A stretch of DNA of 64,000 nt, from positions 11,719,501 to 11,783,500 of the forward strand of contig NC_092563.1 of assembly GCF_037975245.1 (NCBI RefSeq), given 5' to 3'. Of this stretch, positions 38,128-49,650 are shown one piece after another. This DNA is from Apostichopus japonicus (lineage: Eukaryota > Echinodermata > Holothuroidea > Aspidochirotida > Stichopodidae). The notes below the pieces were generated by a model. It did not search any database. It saw only the letters and a program-made list of their open reading frames with translations, and was not told where the DNA came from. The translations under genes were made by a program, and so were the position numbers. Within the stretch, counting starts at the first letter, position 1. Each line of letters opens with the position of its first letter.

Positions 38128-40797
38128 AATGTTTGTTTATATTTGTAAGAAAGCGAAGCACCGAAGAAGTTACGTATACTTATACATACTGCACAACGTA
38201 CATGTCCCGAAACTTCAAATAATCTATAGATTTGTAGACATAGATATAGAGGCATTATTCATGCTTCCCCTTGTAATCCAGTTGTCGACACAACAGGCCA
38301 TTTCAATGAAATATGATCCATATAAACAGGTGAATTTTGGGACGGCTCAGGCAATACCAAGGACCAGTTGCCACCTTTCATTTGCAGATTGAACAGAAAG
38401 TAGAAACATTTAAGTTCTTGTTTTAGTCAATATAAATGTTGTAAGCACTGTAAAGGAATTATTACAGATTTCCACAGGCTAAAAGTAGAAGTGATTAATG
38501 TTTTGTATCATTGATTGACTATACCGTACCTCGAGCTATGATCGTTATTAACATTTTATCCGAGATATGGACGAATAAGATATAAAATACAGACAAAGCA
38601 GAACAGATATTAGACCTTAATAAATACGTGGATAGTATAGATTTAATGAGTTAATATCATTGGTCGTTTTATGATAGCATAATTTATATGCTCAAGATGA
38701 CGCATATATTTATATGTGTATACAATATAACTTAGGCTATGCCAAAATCTTCGAAAAAATCAATGCAAGTATTTTGCAGATTATGTGCAGAATAAATGCA
38801 GACATTAAATTTACGTGACATTTACTCGAAATATCTGCCAGTGTGTAATCCAATCCTTTCAAATATCTTGTAACTAAATTTATGGAAGTGTACCATACGT
38901 CCCCTAACGACTTTAATATTTGTTTCCACTTATAAACGTTAATGTTAGTCCACGCCGTTATTGCATTATATAGACTGCCGAATATTATCAATTCCTAGTT
39001 TCCTTCCAAGTTTCCATAATATAAAAGTCAAGTGAGCTACAACACGTCTACCGTTTATTGAATCAACACAGACAATCAAAATGAAGTTGGCCCCTCTTAT
39101 GAATTTGAATCCTGAAACATAGTCATTTTTCACTTAGTATATAAGCAATAGCTTTTTATATTTTGAGGTCTTTGCAGCCGGCGAAACTGCGATAATCAAT
39201 ATCAGTAGCTTGTATTTGCTTTACAAGGGGCACGAACTTGCTAAGAAAGATTTATCTTCTGGCGGTCTTGTCTGGAGTTGGTGAATCCATTATTTTTCTT
39301 GTTTGAAATCCTATCATAAACCATAATAGATAAATTGAAACGTCAAAATATCGTTGTTACCAAAACTATAAATTGTAAAAGACTGTGCGCAATGTATGCT
39401 GTACTCTTTCTGTATGTAGCCCATTAACTTCCATACTAAGGTTTGGAAGTTGGTTCAAGATCCTTAATTTGATTTGATTTTATTGGAATAAGTTTAATCC
39501 TGTTGGCTAAATGAGTCACAATCATTGTCGGTAATACCGTGTGATTCAAGAAGTGTTTAATGAATTTAGATTAGACGTTTAAAGAAACGTATTGCGTAAA
39601 AGAAATTCTCATTTGTGCCACATTTCTGCTTCATAGCTGGTCTTTGTCAAGCCATCTGAAAAGCTGCAATCTCCTATGAATAGCCTCCGGGGCACTCAAT
39701 CTCTCTTCCATTCCAGATGCATCTTTTGCAAAGTTGACATTGATAAGGGATTGTCTCGGAAAGGAGATACAGACATTTCGAATTTCTGACGTTGACGAGT
39801 AACAGTAAGAAGCGAATTTTGCTGGTATCACTGCATTAGCTATCCAAAACTCAATGACAGCACGTACATGGGTAGCAAATTTCTAATGTTAAAAGATGGG
39901 AAACCTCGCAAGTTGATACAATCCTTATATTGATATATTACAACTCTCCACAGCAAAGTAAACGTTTCCCCATATTTCCTAGATTCTTGATTAGTCTTTT
40001 TTAGGTTTAGACTTCCCAATTCTGGAGCTGTATATAATTATCCTACCATGCAATAAAAAGTGTCGAGTTAGATATACTGCATAATAACGATGATTCGTGT
40101 GCCAGTGGAAACCACTGGAATTGATCGTTCATGTTGCACAATGCTGAAGAGCGGTTAAAATGATACTGCAATTATACTGTGATACGCACTACGTACTGGA
40201 CTCTGGATAACAAGTTATGACTGCCAATTGCTACACGTACAGCATGCATGCCTGCAAACAATGTTACATATGACACATTGAAAGAGCCTATAGCTAATGC
40301 TATAATCGAACACATCGTGTGCTGCAGATTGTACCATTACAGGCGTCTTTGTAACACCATAAATGATACCCGATTATGAAGTTGGCAGTAAATAATAACT
40401 ACAGTGGACAATTTTATAAGTTTATGTGGCCAAATTACACTGCTAAGTGCAGAAAATATTTTCCATTTGCAAAGTTGCAATGTTAAACTTTATACAAAAG
40501 CATCTGAAGTATTCGATTTTATTTATTGCACTTAGCGTTGAAAGCAGTGTGAGGCACGACTTTCAACCTCGTGTTTAGTTCATGTATTTACACGTGCTGT
40601 TTATAGTTCATATCTTATAAAAACGTGCCGTTGTAAAGTAACCTAAGAAGTGCGAAAGTTTCTTATTCCAATTGCTCAGGGCCTAAGGTGAATCTGTCTT
40701 TAGATACATCAGTGCTAACGTATACCAAACCTCTATTTTTCGGCGTCATGAGGCAACATTTATATGTGTAAGATGGTGTTTTATTCTTTATTCACAG
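38128..40797 (+). other. Intron 1, 3' part
   Basis: No gene or distinct repeat recognised. Ends in the acceptor TTTATTCACAG before exon 2. Confidence 0.55.
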
Positions 40798-40972
40798 TGA
40801 CCTATACATATCGTGAAAGCTCGAAAGAGATCGACGCCAATTCCCTTCTGGTGACGTACGAAGATGGTCATTGGAGTGTTCCCTATTTTGATTGTGGTGG
40901 AGGTGATATTTGGATGATGACCTACTCTGTCCCATTCCTTGGTAGTACTAGTAATGGATCCTATTTCTTTAA
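40798..40972 (+). CDS. GPR158/GPR179-like class C receptor, coding exon 2
   Basis: 175-nt exon between TTATTCACAG and GTAAGT. The split codon G/TG joins exon 1 in frame, giving residues 242-299 plus two bases. The segment LLVTYEDGHWSVPYFDCGGG followed by DIWMMTYSVPFLG is the most diagnostic ectodomain block of the GPR158/GPR179 family. The W-x-x-PYFDC...W-x-x-TYS-x-PF pattern is also seen in dCache-type extracellular sensor domains. The acidic residues in YFDCGGGDIW are candidates for binding the amino group of an amino-acid ligand; this rests on the known mGlyR ligand site lying in this domain and is inference. NGS is a possible glycosylation site. Confidence 0.9.
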
Positions 40973-42684
40973 GTAAGTATTAGGTAGGGACCAGAGCATA
41001 GGCTGAAATTCAGATTTCAACAAACTTCCCATCTCGTTCTTTCTTTGGACTGCTGCGTACTAAAGAATCACTCATGGACACCATGGTCGTTTGTATTCAG
41101 CCTAAAATAGAAATGGTATTATTACTGAATGATTGGTAAACAGAGACTGGAATGGACAATAACCTAGATCATTTTATTGTTTCTTTTTGCCTGTATAACC
41201 TTTCACGATCGTCAATTATATCCCACATTTAAGTAGGATAAACAAAATAAGACTGGGGCACAATCTACTCCATAGCAAACAAATGCCAGAAAGATTTCCT
41301 CTAAGAACGGTATCTAGGTGAATGGATTATCGTTTATACAAGGTCACTGAGTCGAAAGCAAGAATGAAACCACCCCTCCTTCCCCAGAAAGTGTATCATC
41401 GTATATGTCGTGTGCCCACAAAGTGGTTTTGTTAACCTCTGGACCCTAAGGCTGCTATTACTTTTACTTGCATCCATGGGGGCATTTTTAGACTAGAACA
41501 ATAGCAGTATAGCATTCTCAGTTTTATCTCCTGATTGAAGAAAAATGATGAATGGATTCCATCATTTGAAAATACGAATACCAGGCAAAAGAGTTTGATT
41601 ATTACTATTGGCAATGTTGGCTTGCACAACGTGTGTTTAGTCACTAAACACTAAACTAAACGGTCTCTGATCAAAAACAAATACACAAAACAGGTGCTGA
41701 TTATGACGAGGGAACTTTTAACACTACATTTTCAACGTCTATAGAGGGGTTTTATGAAAAGGAACAAATTAAATATCCTAAATTAAAAAAATTGGTCTAT
41801 CTGGCACCTAAACCAACCCTTCCCAATGCAAGTGACTTTTTACAGATTTTCTAATTGGACAAACTACATAACCAGTGTAAAAACATCGGGTGATATACGG
41901 TAGAATGCATAATGCTCATTTTGGCTATAGAGAATTCTTGAATAATATTCTTATTAGCATTCAAATCTCAGATATGACCTGTACATAGATAACTCGCAAC
42001 ATTTATTGAAATGCTGTTCACGTGATTGTTCCACACGTCACTGTGTTATATGAGTGTCATTCTCATGAATGATTAGCCTCAGAGATGAACTTTCTTGAGA
42101 GTTGTCCGTTGCGTTCAGTTATATCATCCGCTTTTTAGAATATGTATTCAGGGACGAACTTAAACCGCGGTGTTAATACCTTCAGAACCAAAGAAAATGA
42201 TCCAACGCCGCCGATAACAAGTCTAATATGATTAAATTTATATCTAATAGAAGTTTGTCGACGACAAAATTTGCTTTAAGAATGCTTAGTTTACCTCAAG
42301 TCAGGTCAATTGTTCCCAGTGGTTAAGTGCACTTTCTATCGCCAAATTCAGCACTGGGTGAACGGTCAATGACATATGAGTGTGTTACCATATTGCAACA
42401 AGATCTGTGTATAGCATATATGACCATTTCAGTTTCAAATACCCGAAGAAGAGACTTGTGATCGGCTTTCAATCGATAAACACAGATCTCATGGACGTTA
42501 AGCACGTACGCGTCTTGTTAAATCATACACGTTCACTTATGCTATGTTCGTAAGTTCACATGTAATGATCGTGACTCCATGTTTCCGGATGAATCAGCGC
42601 TTAACAATTGCCTAGGTTGGATATTACATTACAAATAAACATATTTATTTAGGCCTTTGTGATTCTATGGGCCTTTATGCTATA
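40973..42684 (+). other. Intron 2, 5' part
   Basis: No gene or distinct repeat recognised before the (TA)n tract at 42685. Confidence 0.5.
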
Positions 42685-42688
42685 TATG

Positions 42689-42732
<44 letters not shown>

Positions 42733-42752
42733 GTATATATTAATATATATAT
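42685..42752. repeat. (TA)n tract
   Basis: TA dinucleotides with a few interruptions, about 45 bp upstream of copy 3 of the tRNA-containing family. Confidence 0.95.
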
Positions 42753-42792
42753 ATTCATTTGTCTTTGTCGTTTACCTCCATTTCATTAACAA

Positions 42793-43080
42793 AAGTCTGT
42801 TCAAAGTATTTCTTTCACAAATGATTTCGAGTTGGTTAGCATCACGTTTGATCTCTAGAGCAAGGCAAATATGTCACCACAACAGAATTAGTATTTTCTA
42901 TACAGGTGACAAGCGCCTACAGTGAAACTACGACCTTCGTTACTGGTTTCGAACCTATGGACATACAATCGTCCATAGCCTAGTGGTTAGGGTGTCCGCA
43001 TATAAAGCGGGAGGCCCGCGTTCGAATCCCGGTGGAAGCTGGGAGTTTTTTCACTGTTCTGGATTTTCGTTGTTACGTGG
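42793..43080 (+). mobile_element. tRNA-containing repeat family, copy 3
   Basis: Sense copy beginning AGTCTGTTCAAAGTAT. The cloverleaf lies at 42969-43039 (T arm with one mutation, CCGCG), followed by T6 at 43046-43051 and the CACTGTTCTGGATTTTC tail. The anticodon loop reads ATATAAA. Several small deletions in the body relative to copy 2 show decay. No TA tract follows the 3' tail here. Confidence 0.75.
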
Positions 43081-43289
43081 TTATTGAATTTCACTGCATT
43101 GAATCCTCTCAAGTGAAAAAACACATTCTGGTTACAAAATATGCTTAGGTACAAGATAGAACATAGCAGCACACACATACAGTGCCGCATATACAACAAC
43201 AGCATAACTTCTTGACAAATTTACTTTGTGTGTCTGTCTAGAGCAACATGTGTCAATGAATGTCTTAGAAGGACACACTACCGACGAAG

Positions 43290-43375
43290 GCACTGAGATG
43301 GAAAATCTAGAACTTGTGAAAACCTTCCAGCATCCACCGGGATTCGATTCCGGGCCTCCCGTCCTAACCAACCGT
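43290..43375 (-). mobile_element. tRNA-containing repeat family, copy 4 (fragment)
   Basis: Minus-strand remnant keeping the tail (ATCTAGAACTTGTGAAAACC) and the T arm with B box (CCGGGATTCGATTCCGGG). The anticodon arm is deleted, leaving only part of the A-box side (CCTAACCAACCG). Confidence 0.6.
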
Positions 43376-44718
43376 AATTTTAGGGGATATCACGTACATT
43401 TCACAGATAGGGCAATATTTCTGCACGATTTGGTACGTTAATAACCATACATACATCGATAGGATAAATAGTTGAAAGGTAAATATCTTATTCGTTCCAA
43501 AATGTTGAATGTCCCGTCGTTTGATGACCTTTCAGAAATGAGAGGCCACCTTCCCCACTATTGTACCATATTTGGCATCTTTTTAGTGAGACATTTTTGT
43601 TCGCCAATGTTGAACGTTTCATTAACACGTTCCCGGCTGGATTTCCTCGGTGAGTACTCGATGTAAAGGGACTTGATGTGTCATAGACATTCCCTCAAAT
43701 CTGAACAGAGATAAGCTGACGTCAAACCTACTTCAGTATTGTACTATGACAAGCATGGTGAGAGCGGCCGGGCATAATAATGCACCGAATTGAATCATAA
43801 ATACAGAGAAATAGTTCACTACTCTAATTTCTCCATTGATCATTTCTGGTGTTACATTTGACATCCATTCACTGATTTTAGAAGAAGTTCTTCCGTCTCT
43901 TTGTACACTGAAATTACGTGCAATAAATTGCCTGCTATTCTAATACACATGAATGGCACGTTTCTTTAATTAAAAGCCCACTACAATACGCTAGCTGTTA
44001 GCCATCGTCTCTTCAGAACTAGTCCTTATTGAATTTTGCCGCATTCTGGTAAGTGAAAATTGGGTCGCGGTCGCTCAACATGAAAGGTACCATGTAATCA
44101 AGAACAGACCAAAGGTGACTTCAACGACAGCCAGAAATCACATTGATCTGCCCTCATTGAAAGTTCCATGCAAAAAAATGTTAAATTGATGTATTGTTCG
44201 ATACTTTGCAGAGGATTGTTGATAAAATGCTTAATGGAATAGCTTTTCAAGATCTTATGAAAAAAGAGAAGGAAACATTGGAGAGCTGACATGTAATTAT
44301 ATTGGATTTTAAGAGACATTTCAGATTTTATGTAATTGCTAATGTTGTGTGCATACACTGTACACACAAAACTTCTTTTTTAATTCATGCAGGATGCAAA
44401 GCGGGTTATTTTTTGGTTCACATTCGATGCGGCATTGTACCAAAATACAACCTTGAAATGCTTAATCAAAACTGTTTAGCTATATAGCTTAAGCGCTATG
44501 GTTCGCTTTAAATAGTGGATACTAGTAATCTTGTGAGTATTAGTACTCGAGCGAAGAAAATACTAACAACTAACAGAATTAACAAATTTTTGCAATACTG
44601 GCTTTTATGTGGCATAAACTACACAAATGTAATTTGGCATGGTATAAAATATGCCAACGAGAACAATAAAATACATAATCCATTATCATTTAATGCGATT
44701 CCGACATACCGAGATCAA

Positions 44719-44719
<1 letters not shown>
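43376..44719 (+). other. Intron 2, stretch without recognised genes
   Basis: No gene or distinct repeat recognised. Confidence 0.5.
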
Positions 44720-44759
<40 letters not shown>

Positions 44760-44783
44760 ATATATAGATATATATATATATAT
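44720..44783. repeat. (TA)n tract beside the hammerhead element
   Basis: TA dinucleotides directly adjoining the 3' tail (minus-strand sense) of the ribozyme-bearing element. Confidence 0.95.
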
Positions 44784-44821
44784 AGTAAATAAATAAAGAA
44801 CAACACACCAGAACAATTCCA

Positions 44822-44863
44822 CTTCACGACCGGTTTCGTCCTTTTGGGACTCATCAGGCGAAG
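44822..44863 (-). ncRNA. Hammerhead ribozyme, short self-complementary stem III
   Basis: Minus strand order: stem I strand CTTCGC (44863-44858), core CTGATGA (44857-44851), helix II GTCC (44850-44847), loop CAAAA, GGAC (44841-44838), GAAA (44837-44834), CCGGTC, then stem I strand GTGAAG (44827-44822). Every invariant core base is present. Stem I has six pairs with one G-U. Helix II has four perfect pairs. Stem III is ACC/GGT with no loop, so it cannot close within one molecule but can pair between two molecules or in a head-to-tail dimer, as in Penelope-associated hammerheads that cleave as dimers. Cleavage is predicted after C at 44828. Confidence 0.8.
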
Positions 44864-44932
44864 GTAGGAATCGAACCCCCGGATCTTGTGTCACAGACCG
44901 AAGTCCGTACCACTCGATCACAGTGAGTCTAC
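44864..44932 (-). tRNA. tRNA-like Pol III promoter segment of the hammerhead element
   Basis: On the minus strand an A-box-like TGATCGAGTGGTACGG is followed about 40 nt later by the B box GGGTTCGATTCC. The T-loop region runs directly into stem I of the hammerhead. It resembles a decayed tRNA head, so the element could be transcribed by RNA polymerase III from within. Confidence 0.6.
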
Positions 44933-45170
44933 TGGTGTGTGAATGCGTATAAATTGGTTTTGTATAACTGTCATTGAGGGGGTATTACCCAAGTGTATTG
45001 ATTGTACAGAGTGCACCCTGGTGCTTTGAACCACTTTTTATAGCCAAGCCAAGCCGTAAATATTAAATGAATGTGTAGCAAGTGGTTTGACAGATATATA
45101 GTAAATAAATAAAGAAAAAAAATAAAAGAACAACACACACCAGAAAAATTCCACTTCCAGAAAAATTCCA

Positions 45171-45203
45171 TATATACATATATATATATCTATATCTATA
45201 TAG
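45171..45203. repeat. (TA)n/(TATC)n tract on the far side of the hammerhead element
   Basis: AT dinucleotides adjoining the distal tail copy, so the element is bracketed by TA-rich DNA on both sides. Confidence 0.85.
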
Positions 45204-46140
45204 GATCACTAAGAACAAAACTAATTTATTATACAAAGCAAGTAAAGACAAACACATTGTTCTTACCTCTATAGCTGGAACTGTTCCTTATTACATATAA
45301 AAGTTTGAACATATTCATTTCACTCAGAAAAGATCATTAAACAATATCTTGTGATATCGTGAATGGAGAACACATTAAACTGTCTGATGCAGGTCGGAAC
45401 ACTTTATAGTTCTATTTTAATGACGTCACTTGATTACCATCACTTGATCTCGTTGGACAGCTGGATTGCTTTCTAAGATTGCGTGAGCAATATAGCAATT
45501 TTCCTATGAGGATATGCAGTACTACCAAGAAATAAATTAACTGAAGTTGTTACCGCTTCTCTGTCATTTTGCAAGAGTGTCTGTGAAACGACTTGACGCA
45601 AACCTGAATAACAAATGACCGAAATTCACAACGTTAAATTATCTGAATAAAACGTTGCCTTTATTGAAACCATAAACAATTTCCGAATCAAAGGTAAAAG
45701 GTATTAATCAGGCAGAGGCAGCATTTGTTCATTTATTCAAATGTTAGTAATCTAGAGCTATTTCCTCTTTCTTCATATGTTGTAGCAGTTTGGAATTCTT
45801 TCTTCCAGAAAGTGCATAATTCTTCATATACTTGGTATTTTAAGACACGATTAAAACCCTACCTGGTTTTCAGAACTGTACATTGCAACTTTCTCATATG
45901 CGTCGCTGAAAAAAACGCCACATACAGATGTGAGGACATATATAAACTTTTCATATTTATTGTTAATCATTGTAAGCTACTGAAGCTGAGTCCGTGAATG
46001 CAACCTGGCTTCTGTTTGACATATTCATTGCGCAGGTTATATAACCCAGCAGATATGGACAAGAGCATCCCAATTAAAACGGATGGATAAAACAATAGAC
46101 GTAGCATAACCATAACTTGTTGTGTTTTTTGTTTAAACAG
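45204..46140 (+). other. Intron 2, 3' part
   Basis: Apart from the possible retrotransposon fragment at 45725 no feature is recognised. It ends in the acceptor TTTTGTTTAAACAG. Confidence 0.5.
45725..45900 (+). pseudogene. Possible C-terminal fragment of a non-LTR retrotransposon
   Basis: The frame contains LSSYVVAVWNSFFQKVHNSS followed by YTWYFKTRLKPYL. This resembles the (V/T)-x-x-WNSLP...S-x-x-FK-x-x-L-x-x-YL end of Jockey/CR1-type second open reading frames. A similar WNSL...FKQKMK segment occurs at 47355-47612 on the other strand. It is short and lacks any catalytic motif, so the assignment is weak. Confidence 0.3.
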
Positions 46141-46270
46141 GGGGACAAGCGGTATCGATATTGATTTGAGGGGGATCGATATCAATCAATGTCCAACAGA
46201 AAACGGAACTGAGGAAGATGTCGAAAATATCTTTGCAAACTCATCTCGATGTGAAAATATATCTCAAAAG
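46141..46270 (+). CDS. GPR158/GPR179-like class C receptor, coding exon 3
   Basis: 130-nt exon between TTTAAACAG and GTTAGG. The split codon AA/G joins exon 2 in frame to give FFKGTSGIDIDLRGIDINQC, residues about 298-317, the end of the Cache-like domain in this family. A low-complexity acidic stretch (ENGTEEDVENIFANSSRCEN) follows and is presumably a loop leading to the stalk. NGT, NSS and NIS are possible N-glycosylation sites. It ends in phase 0. Confidence 0.88.
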
Positions 46271-47139
46271 GTTAGGATTTAACGAAACCTTTTAAATCAA
46301 GTTTATAATTCAATTTATTCTCATATCTAACCGATCTTTATAATTAATTTTGTAAATGGATGGATACTTTGAAATGAATTATTGCTTTCTCGTGTTCTAT
46401 TTGGGATGCATTGTAACTACAGGCTGACGCTAGTATGTTAAAGAAAGTTATTTCATTCTTTACTGCTAAGTAATTTCTTTTATTTCATTTTGAATTATTG
46501 TAAAAACAAAATATATCACATTAACAAAAAGTCTTACCAAAGTCCGAAAGACCATCTATGTAATCCGACCACATGCATCCATAAGGGTCCTGAAGCAGCA
46601 AGCAATCTTCAAATGTAAGTGGTAAGGGGCTGTCAAGAACAGCTACAAAACGGATAGTACAACTGTCTGCAACCTTGAAACATACCAGCGATTAGGGGGA
46701 AGCTCAGAAGCCAAAGCTAAAGATACGTCGTAAATTGAGGGCCCAAGAAATATGGAAGGTTTATATTTTGGGGCTGACGAACAACCGCATAATATACAGC
46801 ATGAGAAGTTCTTTTAAATGTAACCGTGTTTTAGATATGATGGAAATCAGACTGAAAACAGTGGAAGGGAGGGAGAGAACGGGGGTGTTCAGGAGGTATA
46901 AATGTTCATATCCCGATAATTTATAAGAGACAAAAATGGATGTCGGATAATATATCTCTATCATACATTACTGAAGCAAACCTCGCACTTGCTAAAACAA
47001 TTCTGGAAGTTAAAAGGTTACGACTTGTGACTTCAATCCGTGGATTAAAACATATGGGCATGACGGTGGCTTTGATTTTCAGAAAATAAAATTAAAATTG
47101 CCAAAAATTTAAATATAGTTAGATACCGAAGGTAAATAC
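46271..47139 (+). other. Intron 3, 5' part
   Basis: No gene recognised. The overlapping open frames at 46735-46964 on the two strands show no motif. Confidence 0.5.
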
Positions 47140-48965
47140 TGTAATTGAGTTTGAGTTGAGATTGATTTATTTCCATATAATATAAATACAATGGAGAATA
47201 ATTAAATTACCAGGAGGTGGAGGAGTACTGAAGAAGCATCGCTTTTACGAGCAGTCCCCCTTTACAAACAAAAACAAAAGAATACAAAGGATAAGTAAGA
47301 GGAAGAAGAAAAGAAAAAAGAACAAAGGACAAAGAACAAAGAAGATAGAAAGAATCACTGCTTAATGATTATAATCGTTAAATGAAATAATTTCATTTTT
47401 TGTTTGAAGCAATGAATACTTTTGGATGTTTTTATTGTGTTGTTCAAACTATTCCAGATTGTAACTCCAGAACTGATAAAAAGTCGATGAGTCCTCTCGG
47501 AAGTGATCAAATTTGTACGGAAGTTTTGATAAAAGCGTCTATTGTAGTTATGAATGTCACAATTGAAAAGATAGTAATCATCAAAGTTAGAAGCCAAAAG
47601 TCCATTTAACATTTTTATACATAAATAGAGCGACTTGGAGCGACTTTGTATACATGTATCAAAGATATTTAAGATTTTTAAGTTAGAAAATAAGATATTA
47701 CTCTCAGCACGATAACTAGAATTTGTAATCAGTTGTAAACAGGCGATTAAGGTAAGATGGATAGGGGTTTCCCCAAATTATGTTGCAATAAGACAGCTTT
47801 GATTTAACGAGGGAATCGTACAGTGTTTTAAGTGTATGCCATGGTACAAAAGTAGCGAATTATATATGAAGAAAGTTCCAATAATCTTTGAGATTTGGGA
47901 GCATACGACTGTTAATATGATACTTCCAGGTGATATTTGAGTCAAGATGAATATCTGAAAAATTAACTTTGTCAACAAGAGTAATATCACCTTTATCAAT
48001 AAAAACGTTACCTGTATCAACCTTTGTTTTGCTTACATTTAAAGACAACTTATTTGCTTCAAACCAGTTCGATGCAGAATATAGTGCAGAGTTATCGACA
48101 CGAGCAGCACAAAGAACATCACTGTGCTTATAAAGAATACTTGTGTTGTCTGCAAACAGTGGAAAGTTAAGAATATGAGAACAGTTACACAAGTCATTTA
48201 TGTAGATAAGATAATGTAGTGTTCCAAGTACAGAACCCTGTGGGGACTCCGCAGCTTACTGTACTGGTCTTAGAAATTTGATCATTGATGGTTCTCTCTT
48301 GAAAAGATAGCTTTCGAACCAATTATATACATTCCCACGGATTCCATAATGGCTAAGCTTTTTTAAGCAAGATGTTATGGTTGACAGTGTCGAATGCTTT
48401 AGAAAGACACACCAATAGTTAATTCTTTGTTACTGAACCCTTTATCGATGTACTGGACTATATCTGCTGCCCCCATATAAGTGGAAAGATTCCCACGAAA
48501 ACCAAATTGACGTCATGAAATAATATCATTATTGTCTAGGAAATCTGTGAGTTTCTTATGCAAGGTTTTCTTGAGAACTTAGAAATTGTACAAAGAATCG
48601 AGATTGGTCGGTAGTTTGAAAGCAACAGTTTTGAAAATAGGCGTTATTCTAGCAACTTTCATACTACAAGGAACAATACCAATAGAGAGAAAAAGGTTGC
48701 AAAATATAGGTGAGCGCTTCAAGAAGATTTTCGCAAGTACGAAGTATATTGACAGTTATACCGTCAGTCCCAGCCGCTGAACCTTTTTTTTTCAAATTGA
48801 AGAAATTTCCGTACAGTTAGTTGAGAAAATAAACATACAATTAGGATTAGTGTTTTTAAGGAAACTAATGAAACTGACATTACTTTCTTCAATGTGCCCG
48901 GCTAAGTTCAGCCGATTACTATAAAAATAATCATTAAAGCAATTAGCAACCATTAAATTGAAATT
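47140..48965 (-). pseudogene. 5'-truncated non-LTR retrotransposon (Jockey/CR1-like RT), decayed
   Basis: On the minus strand, across several frameshifts and stops, the order of reverse-transcriptase blocks is clear. They are VANCFNDYFYSNRLNLAGHI, SAAGTDGITVNIL, PCSMKVARITPIFK, QFGFRGNLSTYMGAADIVQY, KAFDTVNHNILLKK, LSHYGIRGNVYNWFESYL, FADNTSILYKHSD, and NKLSLNVSKTK. A C-terminal VTIWNSLNN...FKQKMK segment follows. The catalytic F-A-D-D box reads FADN. Endonuclease sequence is absent. A roughly 200-bp 3' untranslated region ends near 47140 in AAATAAATC followed by CTCAA repeats. It lies in intron 3, antisense to the receptor. Confidence 0.85.
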
Positions 48966-49210
48966 AATTCTTCATTATTTTAATTCCGATGCCAAATATG
49001 TTGTCAATAAAAAGTAAACCACAGAAAACTGGTTGTAGTTTGTGACTTTTAGCATATTGAGGACAGTACCGATTAACACTTTAACACTCAATTTTGACTC
49101 AGTTATATACTATGTGGCTACTTTACTCATTATACTACAATAATAGCTAAATAACACGGATTGGTTGAATGTAAGTTAATATTATTAATTTCTCTCTGAT
49201 TTGTCCGTAG
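48966..49210 (+). other. Intron 3, 3' end
   Basis: Short unique sequence ending in the acceptor CTGATTTGTCCGTAG. Confidence 0.5.
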
Positions 49211-49552
49211 TGTATACCCCTCCATGGAAGAGGATTTAGTCGAGGGTCATACAAGTGTGTCTGTAGAGACGGTTTTTACTTTCCAAACATAAGTGTTCCA
49301 AAGGATTTGCGGTACTACAACGGTACTGACATAGAGGCAGAATTTTACAAAGATATCGCAGGGATTGAGAACTCGTACAAAGATATGCGTTGTTTACCAT
49401 GCGGCAACGGCTGCACAGTTTGCGAAGATGGACGGTCATGCATGTTTGAACACAACTGGGTTTTAAGGACAACACTGCTGGTAATTCAGTGTATGGTAAC
49501 GATCTGCCTGCTCCCACTGATGCTATTCACAGTCTACTTCAGAGAAGTCAAG
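49211..49552 (+). CDS. GPR158/GPR179-like class C receptor, coding exon 4 (EGF-like stalk and TM1)
   Basis: 342-nt exon (phase 0 at both ends), residues 344-457, between GTCCGTAG and GTAAGA. It opens with an EGF-like motif (CIPLHGRGFSRGSYKCVCRD then GFYFP). A charged segment and a cysteine-rich stalk (CLPCGNGCTVCEDGRSC) follow, the usual link between ectodomain and membrane in class C receptors. The first transmembrane helix is LRTTLLVIQCMVTICLLPLM followed by LFTVYF, and FREVK is the first intracellular loop. Exon content matches the GPR158/GPR179 architecture. Confidence 0.9.
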
Positions 49553-49650
49553 GTAAGATTCAACTGAATATCTTTTAATGATATCCCTGGCTGAACGATT
49601 GCAGTTGTCAATCAAATTCCACTCTTAGGTATTATTTTAAAAGAGAGTTA

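Larger units (their letters stand above)
44784..45170 (-). mobile_element. Small retroelement with tRNA-like promoter and hammerhead ribozyme
   Basis: Read on the minus strand: partial tail (45170-45093), a roughly 165-bp body, a tRNA-like segment (about 44930-44865), a hammerhead motif (44863-44822), and a tail ending CTTTATTTATTTACTA at 44784 before (TA)n. The tail sequence (GGAATT..TCTGGTGTG..TTGTTCTTTATTTATTTAC) occurs at both ends as a direct repeat with a period of about 316 bp, like a partial head-to-tail dimer. The distal tail copy begins at GAAGTGGAATT, two bases past the predicted ribozyme cleavage site. This fits the structure of Penelope-like pLTRs or animal retrozymes. No protein frame is present, so replication would depend on an enzyme supplied in trans. 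Confidence 0.7.

Noticed and set aside
38012-38392. 126-codon plus-strand frame
   Set aside because: It begins inside the 299-bp MITE and continues into flanking intron with no conserved motif.
43226-43441. 71-codon plus-strand frame
   Set aside because: Overlaps the antisense fragment of the tRNA-containing repeat; its HPPGFDSG segment is repeat-derived.
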